Shown one piece after another: positions 1-8,424 of a stretch of DNA of 64,000 nt; within the stretch, counting starts at the first letter, position 1; each line of letters starts with the position of its first letter. The translations under genes were made by a program, and so were the position numbers. The notes under the pieces were generated by a model. That model made no database searches and was not told where the DNA came from. It was given only the letters and a program-made list of their open reading frames with translations. Where the stretch lies: contig NC_014393.1 in assembly GCF_000145275.1 (NCBI RefSeq), positions 4,154,001 to 4,218,000 on the forward strand, written 5' to 3'. The stretch is from Clostridium cellulovorans 743B. Lineage in GTDB: Bacteria; Bacillota; Clostridia; Clostridiales; Clostridiaceae.

Positions 1-1386
1 AAATCCCAGATTACACGGAGGATGAGGCCTCTCATTTGGTAAATCAGTTTGAATAAATATTAATTGACCGCCTGGGTATACACCATTATTTGTAACCTTA
101 TAATCATCATGATTATGAGCAATATAAAACTGAGGAAAGAAGAAATTATCTATTGTACCATAGTTGTTAACTTGGAAGTCTCCTGGGAAAGGACACAGTG
201 TTGTACCCCCTTCTTTCGGAGTGTTAGCCCATAAAGTGTCTGAATCACCAAAACCAGGCATAAAGGTACCAGCATTTCTAGATTCTGCAGTTGCATCAGC
301 CACTTGATTCATTAATGATGGGAAGCCACCTTTGCCACAGAAAATATAATCAGCATAAAGCTTTCGTTTATCATCAGCCATAAAAATAAGGTCGTAGCTT
401 TCTCCAGAACCAACCAATTGGGTAAAGACAGATTCCCCATGTGGATGAGCATGTGCATCTTTATTAACTATTGTGCCATGCCAACCATGAGTATGCCATG
501 GAACTGGCTGATATCCCATATTAATAAGACGAAGCAAAAACCTTTGTCCATTTTTAATATGAACATAAGAATCATATCCTGCCGGAACTTTATAAGCATC
601 TCCACCTACATCAACACCAGCAGGTAATAGTGTATCCGGGAATGCACGTCCATTTACCAACCACCAATCAGGTTTAAAATTTACCGCATTAAAATCAGTT
701 TGATTTTCAACAGCATCGTGCCAAGTAGAGTCGATATCGGATAAGAGTATTACATATTCTTTATCAAAAAAGCTATCATAATTTATATTTGCAAAGTTCC
801 TGTTAGTGATATTCTTTGATGTGATATATCTAGAGACATCTTGAGCTTCCGGATATACAATTAGTCCTCCGTACATGCCCATCTGAACATGTTCAGCAGC
901 CTCCTGATGACAGTGATAAAAATAGCTTCCTGGAGTTTCTGGTTTGAAGTAATAGGTTATACTGATTGAAGGTTCACCTATAGGAGTTACTGGTACTCCA
1001 AAGGAAGTTTCAGGTACACCATCAACTTGTGTTGCTACATGACCACCGTGAATATGAATGGTATGAACGTCTAAAATAGGCTCTTTAGCTCTTAACAAAC
1101 CCAAGTTAGTTAGAGTTATAAATAGTTCATCATCCGCATCCATTTTTATTAACGGCGATGGAATTACAGCTGTTCCTCTTAAAGCATCTCTTGCTGTTAT
1201 ATTTGAAGGATCCAATTCTGAATCAATAATTGTAAACTTGCCTGTACATTTATCTTGTATTTTCCATAAGCCTCCTACAAAACCAAAAACATATATGCTT
1301 CTACGTAGTAAGCATCCTGTCGGGTCAGTTGGAAGATTAATAAAACCATCTGTAGCATATAAGCTGTAAAAAAGCCTTTTTGCCAT
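1..1386 (-). CDS. Multicopper oxidase (3' end beyond window)
   Basis: The frame is open from an ATG at 1386 to the left edge (462 codons), so the C-terminus lies outside. An AGGAGGG ribosome site precedes the ATG by about 10 bases. The translation has multicopper oxidase copper-ligand motifs: HIHGGH at residues 111-116, YHCHQEAAEH with M169/M171 at about 157-171, and PWHTHGWHG at 297-305. Such enzymes oxidise metal ions, phenols or other substrates at a type 1 copper and reduce oxygen at a trinuclear site. No signal peptide is visible at this start (MAKRLFYSLY), which is unusual for the family, so it may be cytoplasmic or spore-associated. The neighbouring divergent gene carries a histidine-rich stretch, which hints at a shared metal theme. 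The family call is secure; the substrate is unknown. Confidence 0.85.
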   Translation of the reverse strand, partial: MAKRLFYSLYATDGFINLPTDPTGCLLRRSIYVFGFVGGLWKIQDKCTGKFTIIDSELDPSNITARDALRGTAVIPSPLIKMDADDELFITLTNLGLLRAKEPILDVHTIHIHGGHVATQVDGVPETSFGVPVTPIGEPSISITYYFKPETPGSYFYHCHQEAAEHVQMGMYGGLIVYPEAQDVSRYITSKNITNRNFANINYDSFFDKEYVILLSDIDSTWHDAVENQTDFNAVNFKPDWWLVNGRAFPDTLLPAGVDVGGDAYKVPAGYDSYVHIKNGQRFLLRLINMGYQPVPWHTHGWHGTIVNKDAHAHPHGESVFTQLVGSGESYDLIFMADDKRKLYADYIFCGKGGFPSLMNQVADATAESRNAGTFMPGFGDSDTLWANTPKEGGTTLCPFPGDFQVNNYGTIDNFFFPQFYIAHNHDDYKVTNNGVYPGGQLIFIQTDLPNERPHPPCNLGF

Positions 1387-1623
1387 AATGCTTTTACCCT
1401 CCTAATTTTTTTATTTTATCTTAGCAATATAATATATGACACCTTTTTATAAATATTTACATTGTTGTCCTTATTATTGATTTTTCCAATAAACTCAAAC
1501 ACCTTTCAACAAACTTTTATTATCTACATTTCCGTTTTGAGAATAATTATCATTTACTTTTTTAAATATTCATGTATAATTTAATGTAAATAAACTATAT
1601 TGTTTTAAAAGGGAGATAATTTT

Positions 1624-1938
1624 ATGTCAGCATATATGATTACATATTTCTTAAGTGATACTTGTGGATGTGGACATGACCATGAACATAATCATGAACA
1701 TAACCATGAACATATTGAATCTAGCGAAGATAATATAATCGCAAAGATAAAATCCGTGGGTGCTTGGGCCCATTTCATGCCTGAAGCATATCTTGTTAAA
1801 AGCACTTTATCTGCTCAAAAAATATTAGAAGAACTTAAAGAAGTAGCAAATACAGGAGATATCTTGTTTGTGACAAAAACAGATGCTGAGTCATGCGCTT
1901 GTCAAAACCAAGCAGTTATAGACTGGCTTGCAAAATAA
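1624..1938 (+). CDS. Small Cas2/SinR-like-fold protein with histidine-rich metal-binding loop
   Basis: A 104-residue protein behind a GGGAGATAATTTT ribosome site. The order of elements (hydrophobic first strand MITYFLSD, a helix around AKIKSVGAWAHFMPEAYLV, LSAQKILEELKEV, then a strand GDILFVTKTD) resembles the ferredoxin-like fold of small SinR/Cas2-related proteins, in which a GAWCHPLESTWLV-like segment is typical. Inserted after the first strand is a CGCGHDHEHNHEHNHEH stretch, a probable Zn, Ni or Cu binding loop, and there is a CAC near the C-terminus. No catalytic function is claimed. It is divergently transcribed from the multicopper oxidase and ends at a strong terminator, so it is monocistronic. 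The fold assignment is inference from pattern; the metal-binding loop is seen directly. Confidence 0.6.
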   Translation: MSAYMITYFLSDTCGCGHDHEHNHEHNHEHIESSEDNIIAKIKSVGAWAHFMPEAYLVKSTLSAQKILEELKEVANTGDILFVTKTDAESCACQNQAVIDWLAK

Positions 1939-2066
1939 TCTTAATAACTACAACATATAGATATTGATTTCATAAGTAGCGTTCCTTTCTAACTATATAT
2001 AATTTACATGCTTATGTATTGATATAACAAGTTTATAAAAATATAACCTGTTAAAAACAGTAACAT

Positions 2067-2096
2067 AACCCTCACCTTATGTAAAAGGTGAGGGTT
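2067..2096 (+). terminator. Rho-independent terminator after the His-rich gene
   Basis: A perfect 12-bp inverted repeat (AACCCTCACCTT / AAGGTGAGGGTT) around a six-base loop. It could also stop minus-strand transcription arriving from the sigma factor operon. Confidence 0.75.
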
Positions 2097-2189
2097 GTTA
2101 TATACTTGTCTACAATTCACTTAAAATATGAGTTGATATTAGAGTTGTATCATATATTCTTTCCATGTCATTTCTTCCATTCACTATTG

Positions 2190-2312
2190 TTAAACCGAAA
2201 CAACTTTAATACCGATAAAGCTATAAAGAATAATAGCAATAACAGCCGCAATTAAAATACCTTTTAATAACGATTTAAGCATTCCCTTTTTAGATTCTAT
2301 ATATTGTTTCAA
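2190..2312 (-). CDS. 40-residue membrane peptide duplicated from the anti-sigma factor tail
   Basis: A TTG start behind a strong GGAGGGAATAAA ribosome site opens a 40-codon frame. It encodes a short basic N-terminus and one hydrophobic segment (LKGILIAAVIAIILYSFIG), ending IKVVSV. It closely matches, at protein and DNA level, the C-terminal membrane tail of the anti-sigma gene immediately upstream (2336..2650), so it arose by a local duplication. It would be co-transcribed with the sigma/anti-sigma pair and would insert a lone copy of the membrane anchor. Whether it is translated and acts, for example by competing with the anti-sigma anchor, or is merely a duplication scar, is open. The good ribosome site and intact frame favour a real peptide. 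Confidence 0.5.
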   Translation of the reverse strand: MKQYIESKKGMLKSLLKGILIAAVIAIILYSFIGIKVVSV

Positions 2313-2335
2313 TTTATTCCCTCCATTCAACATTA

Positions 2336-2650
2336 TTAATTTGAAACAACTTTAATACCGATAAAGCTGTAAAGAATAATAGCAATAGTTGCAGCAATTA
2401 AAATACCTTTTAGCAAAGATTTGAACATTCCTCTTTTCCATTCCTTTGATAATTTTTTCACTGCCTCTGCTTCCTTTAAGTTCTGTTCAATATCATCAAT
2501 AGACAATGTATCGTACATTGATTGAATCTCAGCTTTGCAGACATCACAGTGAGCAAGATGTTCTTCAACCACAACTTTGCTTTCATTACTGCAAACACCA
2601 TCGTAATATAACGGCAACAAATCTTTTATAATTTCACAAGATATTTTCAT
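2336..2650 (-). CDS. Membrane-anchored anti-sigma factor with ZAS zinc finger
   Basis: A 104-residue protein with the H31-x3-C35-x2-C38 motif of zinc-binding anti-sigma factors near its N-terminus, a central linker, and one C-terminal transmembrane segment (about residues 77-97). Its start overlaps the stop of the upstream sigma gene by four bases (ATGA), the usual coupling of an ECF sigma factor with its inhibitor. The extracytoplasmic part is only a few residues, so signal sensing probably needs a partner. The role is to hold the sigma factor at the membrane until a signal releases it; the stimulus cannot be read from the sequence. Confidence 0.85.
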   Translation of the reverse strand: MKISCEIIKDLLPLYYDGVCSNESKVVVEEHLAHCDVCKAEIQSMYDTLSIDDIEQNLKEAEAVKKLSKEWKRGMFKSLLKGILIAATIAIILYSFIGIKVVSN

Positions 2651-3123
2651 TTGAATTCCTCCTGTAATTGTTTTTTTGCTCTATAAAAAATCAGTCTTGC
2701 CCAACTGTCGGTTTTCCCGAACAACTCTCCAATTTGCGAAAATGGCAGTTCTCCGAATACCCTCAATGTGAAAATTTCCTTATATGGTTCCTTTAGATTA
2801 TGAATCAAAATATGTAATTGCTTCATAGCTTCTTTGTCAAGATAATCTTTTTCTAAATCTGATGTTGTTTCTGAAAATTCTGTATCAACACTAGAAATAT
2901 TTCGCTTTTGCTTTTGATAAAGCGAAATATAAGTATTTCTAGCGATTTGGCAAAGCCATACATATAGTTTACAGTTTCCTTTGAATTGATCAATATGCCT
3001 CATAGCTTTGAAAAAAGTTTCCTGAGTAACTTCTTCTGCGATAGCTTCATTCCTGCTAAGAGCCAACATATATTTATATACATCAGAAAAATATTTTCTA
3101 TATATTTCTCCGTAGTCTGTCAC
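2647..3123 (-). CDS. ECF-family RNA polymerase sigma factor
   Basis: A 158-residue sigma-70 group 4 factor. Region 2 is seen as YRKYFSDVYKYMLALSRNEAIAEEVTQETFFKAMRHI with FKGNCKLYVWLCQIARN following, and region 4 as LKEPYKEIFTLRVFGELPFSQIGELF. An upstream ATG would add 16 residues, but GTG at 3123 sits six bases behind a perfect GGAGGTGA site and begins where family members begin, so it is preferred. The gene is followed with a four-base overlap by its ZAS anti-sigma factor. A TGAAAC-N17-GTCTTA element upstream looks like a self-activated ECF promoter. The regulon is not visible. Confidence 0.88.
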   Translation of the reverse strand: MTDYGEIYRKYFSDVYKYMLALSRNEAIAEEVTQETFFKAMRHIDQFKGNCKLYVWLCQIARNTYISLYQKQKRNISSVDTEFSETTSDLEKDYLDKEAMKQLHILIHNLKEPYKEIFTLRVFGELPFSQIGELFGKTDSWARLIFYRAKKQLQEEFK

Positions 3124-3141
3124 TTTCTCACCTCCTATAGA

Positions 3142-3170
3142 TAAGACTATGCTTATGCGAAAGTGTTTCA
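3142..3170 (-). promoter_or_regulatory. Putative autoregulatory ECF promoter
   Basis: Read on the minus strand: TGAAAC, 17 bases, GTCTTA, ending about 18 bases before the sigma start codon. The -35 matches the TGAAAC type used by many ECF factors and the -10 resembles CGTC. A comparable element (TGAATA-N17-CGTCTA) precedes the second ECF operon at 55 kb. Confidence 0.5.
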
Positions 3171-3291
3171 AATTTTTTTAATATTGTTATTTAAATTTTT
3201 TCACCTATTGCTAATCCAAATTTTAAAGGACTCATTTAACTAAATTTTGTACTATGAGTCCACTTTCATAATTAAAAATTTTCACACAAGT

Positions 3292-3325
3292 AAAAAATCC
3301 TCGATATACTTTTCGAAGATTTTTA
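3292..3325 (-). terminator. Terminator-like hairpin after the histidine kinase
   Basis: The intergenic stretch 3171-3470 holds two hairpins: GGACTCAT/ATGAGTCC at 3228-3261, and this stronger AT-flanked stem (AAAAATC with TCGA, one mismatch) with runs of A or T on both sides, which could end transcription from either direction. Confidence 0.45.
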
Positions 3326-3470
3326 TGATAGGGATATATTAATGGAAAATATTAATCAAATCACCACTTAAGTTCAAACCTCTATAGAAAAAATCGACAC
3401 CTTTATAGATCTACTTCAGTATATTTGAAGCTTGTATACATTGAATCTTATATACCTTAAAAATTCTATA

Positions 3471-5114
3471 TTATTTATATATATCAGAAAACTCTATATT
3501 GATTCTTTCTATGTAGCCTTTGGACATTTCTCCACCACAAGCAATTTCATCATAGGTTTTATCAACTAATTTACATGGAATATATATAATAAACTCAGTG
3601 CCATAACCTTCGCTGCTTTTTACAGATATTGTACCACCGTGAAGCTCTACTAATGATTTTACAAGAGAAAGTCCAATTCCACTTCCCTCATGATCTCTAG
3701 TAAAGGATTTGTCTACTTGTACAAATCTCTCAAATATAGAGTTTAACTTTTCTTTTGGAATCCCTCGCCCTGTATCCTTTACTCTTATGCAAACATTTTC
3801 GGTTGCATCTTCAATATTGACCATTATATTCCCACCCATAGGAGTGAATTTTACTGCATTTGAAAGTAGATTTAGCATAATTCTCTCTATTTTTTCTGGA
3901 TCACAAGCAATAACTTTTTCTTCTACCTCTGTATCAAATATAAGCGATAATCCCTTATCTTCTATATAATCAGCTACAGACATAGTTATATTTTCTATAA
4001 GATTAATAATATTAATATTAACTTCATTTATTTCAACATACATTGTATCTATTTTAGTAATATCTATCAAATTATTAATTAGCCTCAAAAGACGGTAACA
4101 ATTTTGTTTCATCATTTTTGTATACCCATACATTTCTGTACAGGACTCTTTCGATAAATATTTTTTTAATTTAAGTTCTTGTACCTGTAAAGCCGAGAAA
4201 ATAACATTTGTTGGTGTTCTGAGTTCATGTGAAATGTTTGCAAAAAAATCTGTTTTTATTCTATCATATTCTTCTAACTCACTTATCCTTCTTCTTTCTT
4301 CATCAATGCTTTTTTGCAGTTCTTCCTGTTTATACTTTTCAGTAATATCCCTGCTTATACCTATAAGTCCCATAATATTACCTTGTGAATCATAATAAGG
4401 AGTTTTTAATGTATCCACCAACAAAACTTTACCATCAGGATACTTAATCCATTCCTCGTTTCTAAGATGTTTATTTTGACGAATTACTTCTAAATCTCTT
4501 CCTCTAAAACTTTCTGCCGTTTCTTTATCAAAAACTTCTAAATCTCTTTTTCCAATAAGCTTTTCCTCTTTTATTCCTGCAAAAACTTCAAAAGCTTTAT
4601 TACAACCTTGGTATACGCCATCGATGTCTTTATAGAAAAAGAAATCTGGAATTGAATCAATAAGAGATGTTAAAAAAGCTTGTTTCTGCTGAAACTTTAT
4701 ATAAAGGTTCTTATATCTTTCCTCACTCTCTTTAAGTTCACTAATATCCTGAATAATTCCCACTGCTTTTTCTAAAGCTCCATATTTATCATAATATAAC
4801 TTACCTTTGGCCTTTAGCCACCTTATTGTTCTATCAGTTTGATTTACTATTCTATACTCTACATCAAAATCATCTCCATTTTTTACAATTTCACAAAGTG
4901 ATGCTTCAAATGCTGGTCTATCACTAGGGTAAATGGTATTTACCCATATTTCTAGATTCATTCCATGAGAAGAATCAACTCCAAATATTTCATAAACTAT
5001 TTCAGAACAATCAAATATATCCTTTTTCATATCATAAACATAGTTTCCAAGTCTAGCCACTTTCTGTATTTCTTTTAACCAAAATTCATTTTCCAAATCC
5101 ATAATTATATTCAT
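3471..5114 (-). CDS. Orphan PAS-PAS sensor histidine kinase
   Basis: A 547-residue kinase: PAS at about residues 15-128, a second PAS at about 145-265, a short coiled segment, HisKA with the ISHELRTP box (H296), then HATPase_c with N box (LLSNAVKFTP), G1 (DTGRGIP) and G2 (GSGIGLSL). There is no transmembrane segment, so it is cytosolic. No response regulator gene is adjacent. Clostridia carry many such orphan kinases and some phosphorylate Spo0A; that role here is inference. The start is taken at ATG 5114, which has GGGAG seven bases upstream; an earlier in-frame start eight codons upstream lacks a ribosome site. The PAS ligand is unknown. Confidence 0.85.
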   Translation of the reverse strand: MNIIMDLENEFWLKEIQKVARLGNYVYDMKKDIFDCSEIVYEIFGVDSSHGMNLEIWVNTIYPSDRPAFEASLCEIVKNGDDFDVEYRIVNQTDRTIRWLKAKGKLYYDKYGALEKAVGIIQDISELKESEERYKNLYIKFQQKQAFLTSLIDSIPDFFFYKDIDGVYQGCNKAFEVFAGIKEEKLIGKRDLEVFDKETAESFRGRDLEVIRQNKHLRNEEWIKYPDGKVLLVDTLKTPYYDSQGNIMGLIGISRDITEKYKQEELQKSIDEERRRISELEEYDRIKTDFFANISHELRTPTNVIFSALQVQELKLKKYLSKESCTEMYGYTKMMKQNCYRLLRLINNLIDITKIDTMYVEINEVNINIINLIENITMSVADYIEDKGLSLIFDTEVEEKVIACDPEKIERIMLNLLSNAVKFTPMGGNIMVNIEDATENVCIRVKDTGRGIPKEKLNSIFERFVQVDKSFTRDHEGSGIGLSLVKSLVELHGGTISVKSSEGYGTEFIIYIPCKLVDKTYDEIACGGEMSKGYIERINIEFSDIYK

Positions 5115-5389
5115 ATTTAACTCCCACATTTCTAACAAAATAAACCTTTATTTCTCTAATACCAAATTCCCCAATTTACTTTCATTATTAAAACTACATT
5201 AAAAGTATATTTATATGTTAAAAATCAATAATCTACGAAGAATCTTTATTGAAATATAATTAACTCTCTATTGTTTTAATAAATTTTATTATAAACAATT
5301 TTTCTACACTATTCCACTAATATGAATAAATATTAAAATATACTACCACAAGAAATATTTTCATATAGTAGAAGATAATTTTTTCAATA

Positions 5390-5429
5390 GAAAAAGCATG
5401 GTTATATTTTTAATATCCATGCTTTTTCT
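5390..5429 (-). terminator. Terminator after the DXS-like gene
   Basis: The 377-base gap between the kinase start and the DXS-like gene contains a strong hairpin (GAAAAAGCATGG / CCATGCTTTTTC) followed by an A/T run. A short imperfect direct duplication (5448-5500) copies the last bases of the DXS-like gene. Confidence 0.75.
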
Positions 5430-5491
5430 TAATTTATATACTATCTATCCTTACAAGAACTTATTTTATATACTATCATCCTCACAAGAGC

Positions 5492-7252
5492 TTATTTTAT
5501 GATGTTAATAATATCTTTTACTATTTGATCATCTGTAAGTCTATTTTTTCTCATAAGTTCCTCTGGGACATAACGATCTATTAATTCCTTCTTAATTCCA
5601 TAGTTTAATACCTTCATATCAGAAGGACCATAATATCTTGCAAGCTTTTCACCAAAACCACCATCTAAAATGCCATCTTCAAGAGTAATTACAATCTTAT
5701 GATTCTTTTTCAAGCTTTCCAGTAATTCTTCATCGATACCAGTAATAAATTTTGGATTAATTAAAGTAGCTTCAATGCCACTTTCCTTTGAAAGTTTTGT
5801 TACAACAGCTTCTCCAAGTTGATAAAAATCCCCAAGTGCTACTACTGCAACATCTTTGCCTTCCTTTGTCACCTGATATTTATTTAACTTAGAGTAATCT
5901 GTATTATCTTCAATTCCACTTTTAATTACTCCCATTGCTGGAACACGGATAGCCACTGGATGATCCTGTTGATTCATTCCCCACTTAAGCATAGCAAAAT
6001 ACTCTTCCTTACAAGTTGGAGCAAGATATACCATATTAGGAATGTTACTCATCATGCCAATATCATATAATCCAAGATGAGTTACATCATTCATGCCATA
6101 AACAGACGCATAATTTACCAATATTACTGCTGGATTATTATTTATGCATAAGTCCTGTGAAAGTTGGTCATAGGTTCTTTGGAGAAATGTACTATACACT
6201 CCGTAAACTGGCTTTCCACCATTAGCTGCAATTCCTGAAGCCAAGGCAACTGCATGTTCTTCTGCAATACCAACATCTACAAACTGTCTGCCTGCTTCTT
6301 TTCTTCTTTCTGGCCAAAAACCAAACACTGTTGGAGTTGCTGACGTAATAGCAACGACTTTTGGATCCTCTTTCATAGCATTTAATAAATATTCTCCAGT
6401 CAAATCTCCATAGTTCTCTCCAGCGCCCATTGAGAACTTTGCTTCCCCTGTCTCTAACACAAAAGGCATTCCCCAGTGCCACTGTTCCTTATTCTTTTCA
6501 GCAAATTCAAAGCCTTTGCCTTTGATTGTATGAACATGAACAACTACAGGATGTTCTATATCCTTAACTTTATTAAATACATCAATTAATTGTTCAAAAT
6601 CATGTCCATCCTTTACATAATAATAATCTAACCCCATTGCCTTAAAGAAGTTACATTCACATCTTCCTTCCGAGTCTCTCAGTTCCTTAAGATTTTTATA
6701 TAAACCACCATGATTTTCTGCAATAGACATATCATTATCATTGACAATAATAATCATGTTTGTTCCTGCTTCTGCAGCGTTATTTAATCCTTCATAGGCT
6801 TCTCCACCACTTAGAGAACCGTCTCCAATAATAGCAATTACATTATCCTTCTCATCTTTTAAATCTCTTGCTTTAGCAAGCCCGCAAGCAAGGCTTATAG
6901 ATGTGGACGTGTGTCCAATATTAAAAAAGTCATGGTCGCTTTCTTCTGGATTCGAATAACCAGATACATCATCATACTTTTCAGAATTGATAAACGCTTC
7001 TTTTCTTCCAGTAAGCATTTTGTGAACATAACTCTGATGAGAAACATCATAAACGATTTTATCCTTTGGTGAGTTAAATACATGATGTAATGCAACAGTC
7101 AGCTCTACAATTCCAAGATTAGGACCAATATGTCCACCATGTTCACTTAATTTTTTAAGCAACGCTTGACGGATTTCTGAACTCAACTCTTTCATTTCAT
7201 CTACTGATAATTTTTTTACGTCCTCTGGTGAATTTATTTTTTCTAAATACAT
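5492..7252 (-). CDS. DXS-like thiamine-diphosphate transketolase, divergent active site
   Basis: A 586-residue homologue of 1-deoxy-D-xylulose-5-phosphate synthase, the first enzyme of the MEP isoprenoid pathway (pyruvate + glyceraldehyde-3-phosphate). Retained features: GGHIGPNLG (H41), the ThDP/Mg site GDGSLSGGEAYEGLNN and VNDNDMS (143-176), GIAEEHAV with the cofactor glutamate (about 331), and YSTFLQRTYDQ. The canonical DRAGLVGADG, whose Arg and Asp contact the aldehyde phosphate, is here NYASVYGMND (380-389). The protein is also shorter than the roughly 620 residues usual for housekeeping DXS. It is monocistronic, with a 19-bp-spacer MerR-type promoter upstream. It may be an accessory DXS or an enzyme with another acceptor; I would not call it the housekeeping dxs. 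Confidence 0.75.
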   Translation of the reverse strand: MYLEKINSPEDVKKLSVDEMKELSSEIRQALLKKLSEHGGHIGPNLGIVELTVALHHVFNSPKDKIVYDVSHQSYVHKMLTGRKEAFINSEKYDDVSGYSNPEESDHDFFNIGHTSTSISLACGLAKARDLKDEKDNVIAIIGDGSLSGGEAYEGLNNAAEAGTNMIIIVNDNDMSIAENHGGLYKNLKELRDSEGRCECNFFKAMGLDYYYVKDGHDFEQLIDVFNKVKDIEHPVVVHVHTIKGKGFEFAEKNKEQWHWGMPFVLETGEAKFSMGAGENYGDLTGEYLLNAMKEDPKVVAITSATPTVFGFWPERRKEAGRQFVDVGIAEEHAVALASGIAANGGKPVYGVYSTFLQRTYDQLSQDLCINNNPAVILVNYASVYGMNDVTHLGLYDIGMMSNIPNMVYLAPTCKEEYFAMLKWGMNQQDHPVAIRVPAMGVIKSGIEDNTDYSKLNKYQVTKEGKDVAVVALGDFYQLGEAVVTKLSKESGIEATLINPKFITGIDEELLESLKKNHKIVITLEDGILDGGFGEKLARYYGPSDMKVLNYGIKKELIDRYVPEELMRKNRLTDDQIVKDIINIIK

Positions 7253-7344
7253 ACTTCATCCTCCTATAAATCCCTTTATAAGTTTTATTGAATATTTAGC
7301 TTTTTCGATTGTAGTTAACACACATTCTGAAAAGTTATATGCCT

Positions 7345-7375
7345 ATCATAAACCTGTGAGTTAACTCCAGGTCAA
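7345..7375 (-). promoter_or_regulatory. MerR-type promoter of the DXS-like gene
   Basis: On the minus strand: TTGACC, a 19-base spacer, TATGAT. The spacer holds the imperfect dyad CCTGGAGTTAACTCACAGG. A 19-bp spacer centred on a dyad is the hallmark of promoters twisted into shape by MerR-family activators. No MerR gene is adjacent except the fusion at 8.4-9.4 kb, whose own operator differs. Confidence 0.65.
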
Positions 7376-7549
7376 TAGCTTTTTAAAAAAATTTTTAATT
7401 TTTTTTATTAGGACCAAACTATGCACATTTATAAAATTAATAAATTCATTATCCACAACTATACTCACTTTTATAACTGTACCAAGTCATTACTTCTTTG
7501 CATTCTTAATAAAGTACATCTATCCTATTGCTACTTGATTCAAATATAA

Positions 7550-7584
7550 AAAGAATACCTAAATCTTTGATTAAGTATTCCTTT
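7550..7584 (-). terminator. Terminator after the conserved protein at 7.6 kb
   Basis: An inverted repeat (GAATAC/GTATTC extended by AT pairs) followed on the minus strand by an AT-rich tract, 35 bases past the stop codon of the gene at 7624. Confidence 0.5.
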
Positions 7585-7623
7585 TATATTTTTATATTTT
7601 AATTCTATTTTGATTTCTACCTA

Positions 7624-8424
7624 TCATTCAAGCAGTGTAACATTATTCAAAAAATATCTATTTGCCCATTCTGTATATGTTGTAGGAGTCCAAAGTTCTC
7701 TAGTTGTACTGATATCTGCTGTAACTGCCATAGCAAGATACTCCTGAAAATGAAGTTTCTCTTTAACTTTAATGATATGTAAACCATCTCTCACTGCAAG
7801 TCCATCTTTAATAATTTTATAAGCATCAAAGTACAATCTTACCCCTGGGTTATACGGGATATCTGGCTTAGTACATACATACCCTAATTGCCTTGAATTT
7901 ACTACAATTTCTCCACATCCATTTAAAATATCAAACATTATATAATCTGAGTAATCTTTTGGTTCTACTAATTCTTTTAACCCGATTTCCTTAACTAATA
8001 TGTTCATTCTTTTTAACTCAGAAGGCGAATATAAAAATCCACTCTTTTTTATTTCTTCCCATGAATCTTTTGTGGTGCTGTGTACCACCCATCTTGGATC
8101 AGTTTCTCTAATAGCTGTATCATTGTCAGCAAAATTATTTCTTAAAACCGCTTCAATGCTAGGTCTTAATTTTTTATGTACTTTTATAATTACGTTTCGC
8201 TTATGATAAGTTTCATATTTCACAAAATCAATTATTCTTTGAAAATCCTTATCTAAATCAGGAGAAACCTTTAAACAATACACTTTAGTCTTGTGAACAA
8301 CATTAGAATAGTACTGGATTTCTTCATCATATATAAATGCTGACCAGCTCTCGCCATATTGTCCATCTACACTAAATGGATTACTTTTAAGTGGAGACCA
8401 TTCTGAATTTGCATAGTAAATCAT
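7624..8424 (-). CDS. Uncharacterised protein, possible ADP-ribosyltransferase-like fold
   Basis: A 266-residue protein I cannot assign to a named family. The start is taken at ATG 8424, which overlaps the preceding stop as ATGA and has TTGGAG upstream, so translation is coupled to the MerR-methyltransferase gene. Visible features: WVVHSTTKDSWEEIKKSGFLYS, which resembles the H-[GS]-T strand plus helix that opens ART-superfamily folds (Tpt1/KptA, DarT); then DYSDYIMFDILNGCGEIVVNSRQ and PGVRLYFDAYKI. There is no signal peptide or membrane segment. The ART idea is inference from a short pattern and is weak. The tight coupling suggests it acts with or on what the methyltransferase handles. Confidence 0.6.
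   Translation of the reverse strand: MIYYANSEWSPLKSNPFSVDGQYGESWSAFIYDEEIQYYSNVVHKTKVYCLKVSPDLDKDFQRIIDFVKYETYHKRNVIIKVHKKLRPSIEAVLRNNFADNDTAIRETDPRWVVHSTTKDSWEEIKKSGFLYSPSELKRMNILVKEIGLKELVEPKDYSDYIMFDILNGCGEIVVNSRQLGYVCTKPDIPYNPGVRLYFDAYKIIKDGLAVRDGLHIIKVKEKLHFQEYLAMAVTADISTTRELWTPTTYTEWANRYFLNNVTLLE

Noticed and set aside
418..627. 69-codon plus-strand frame
   Set aside because: It is antisense to the multicopper oxidase, whose copper motifs make the minus strand the coding one.
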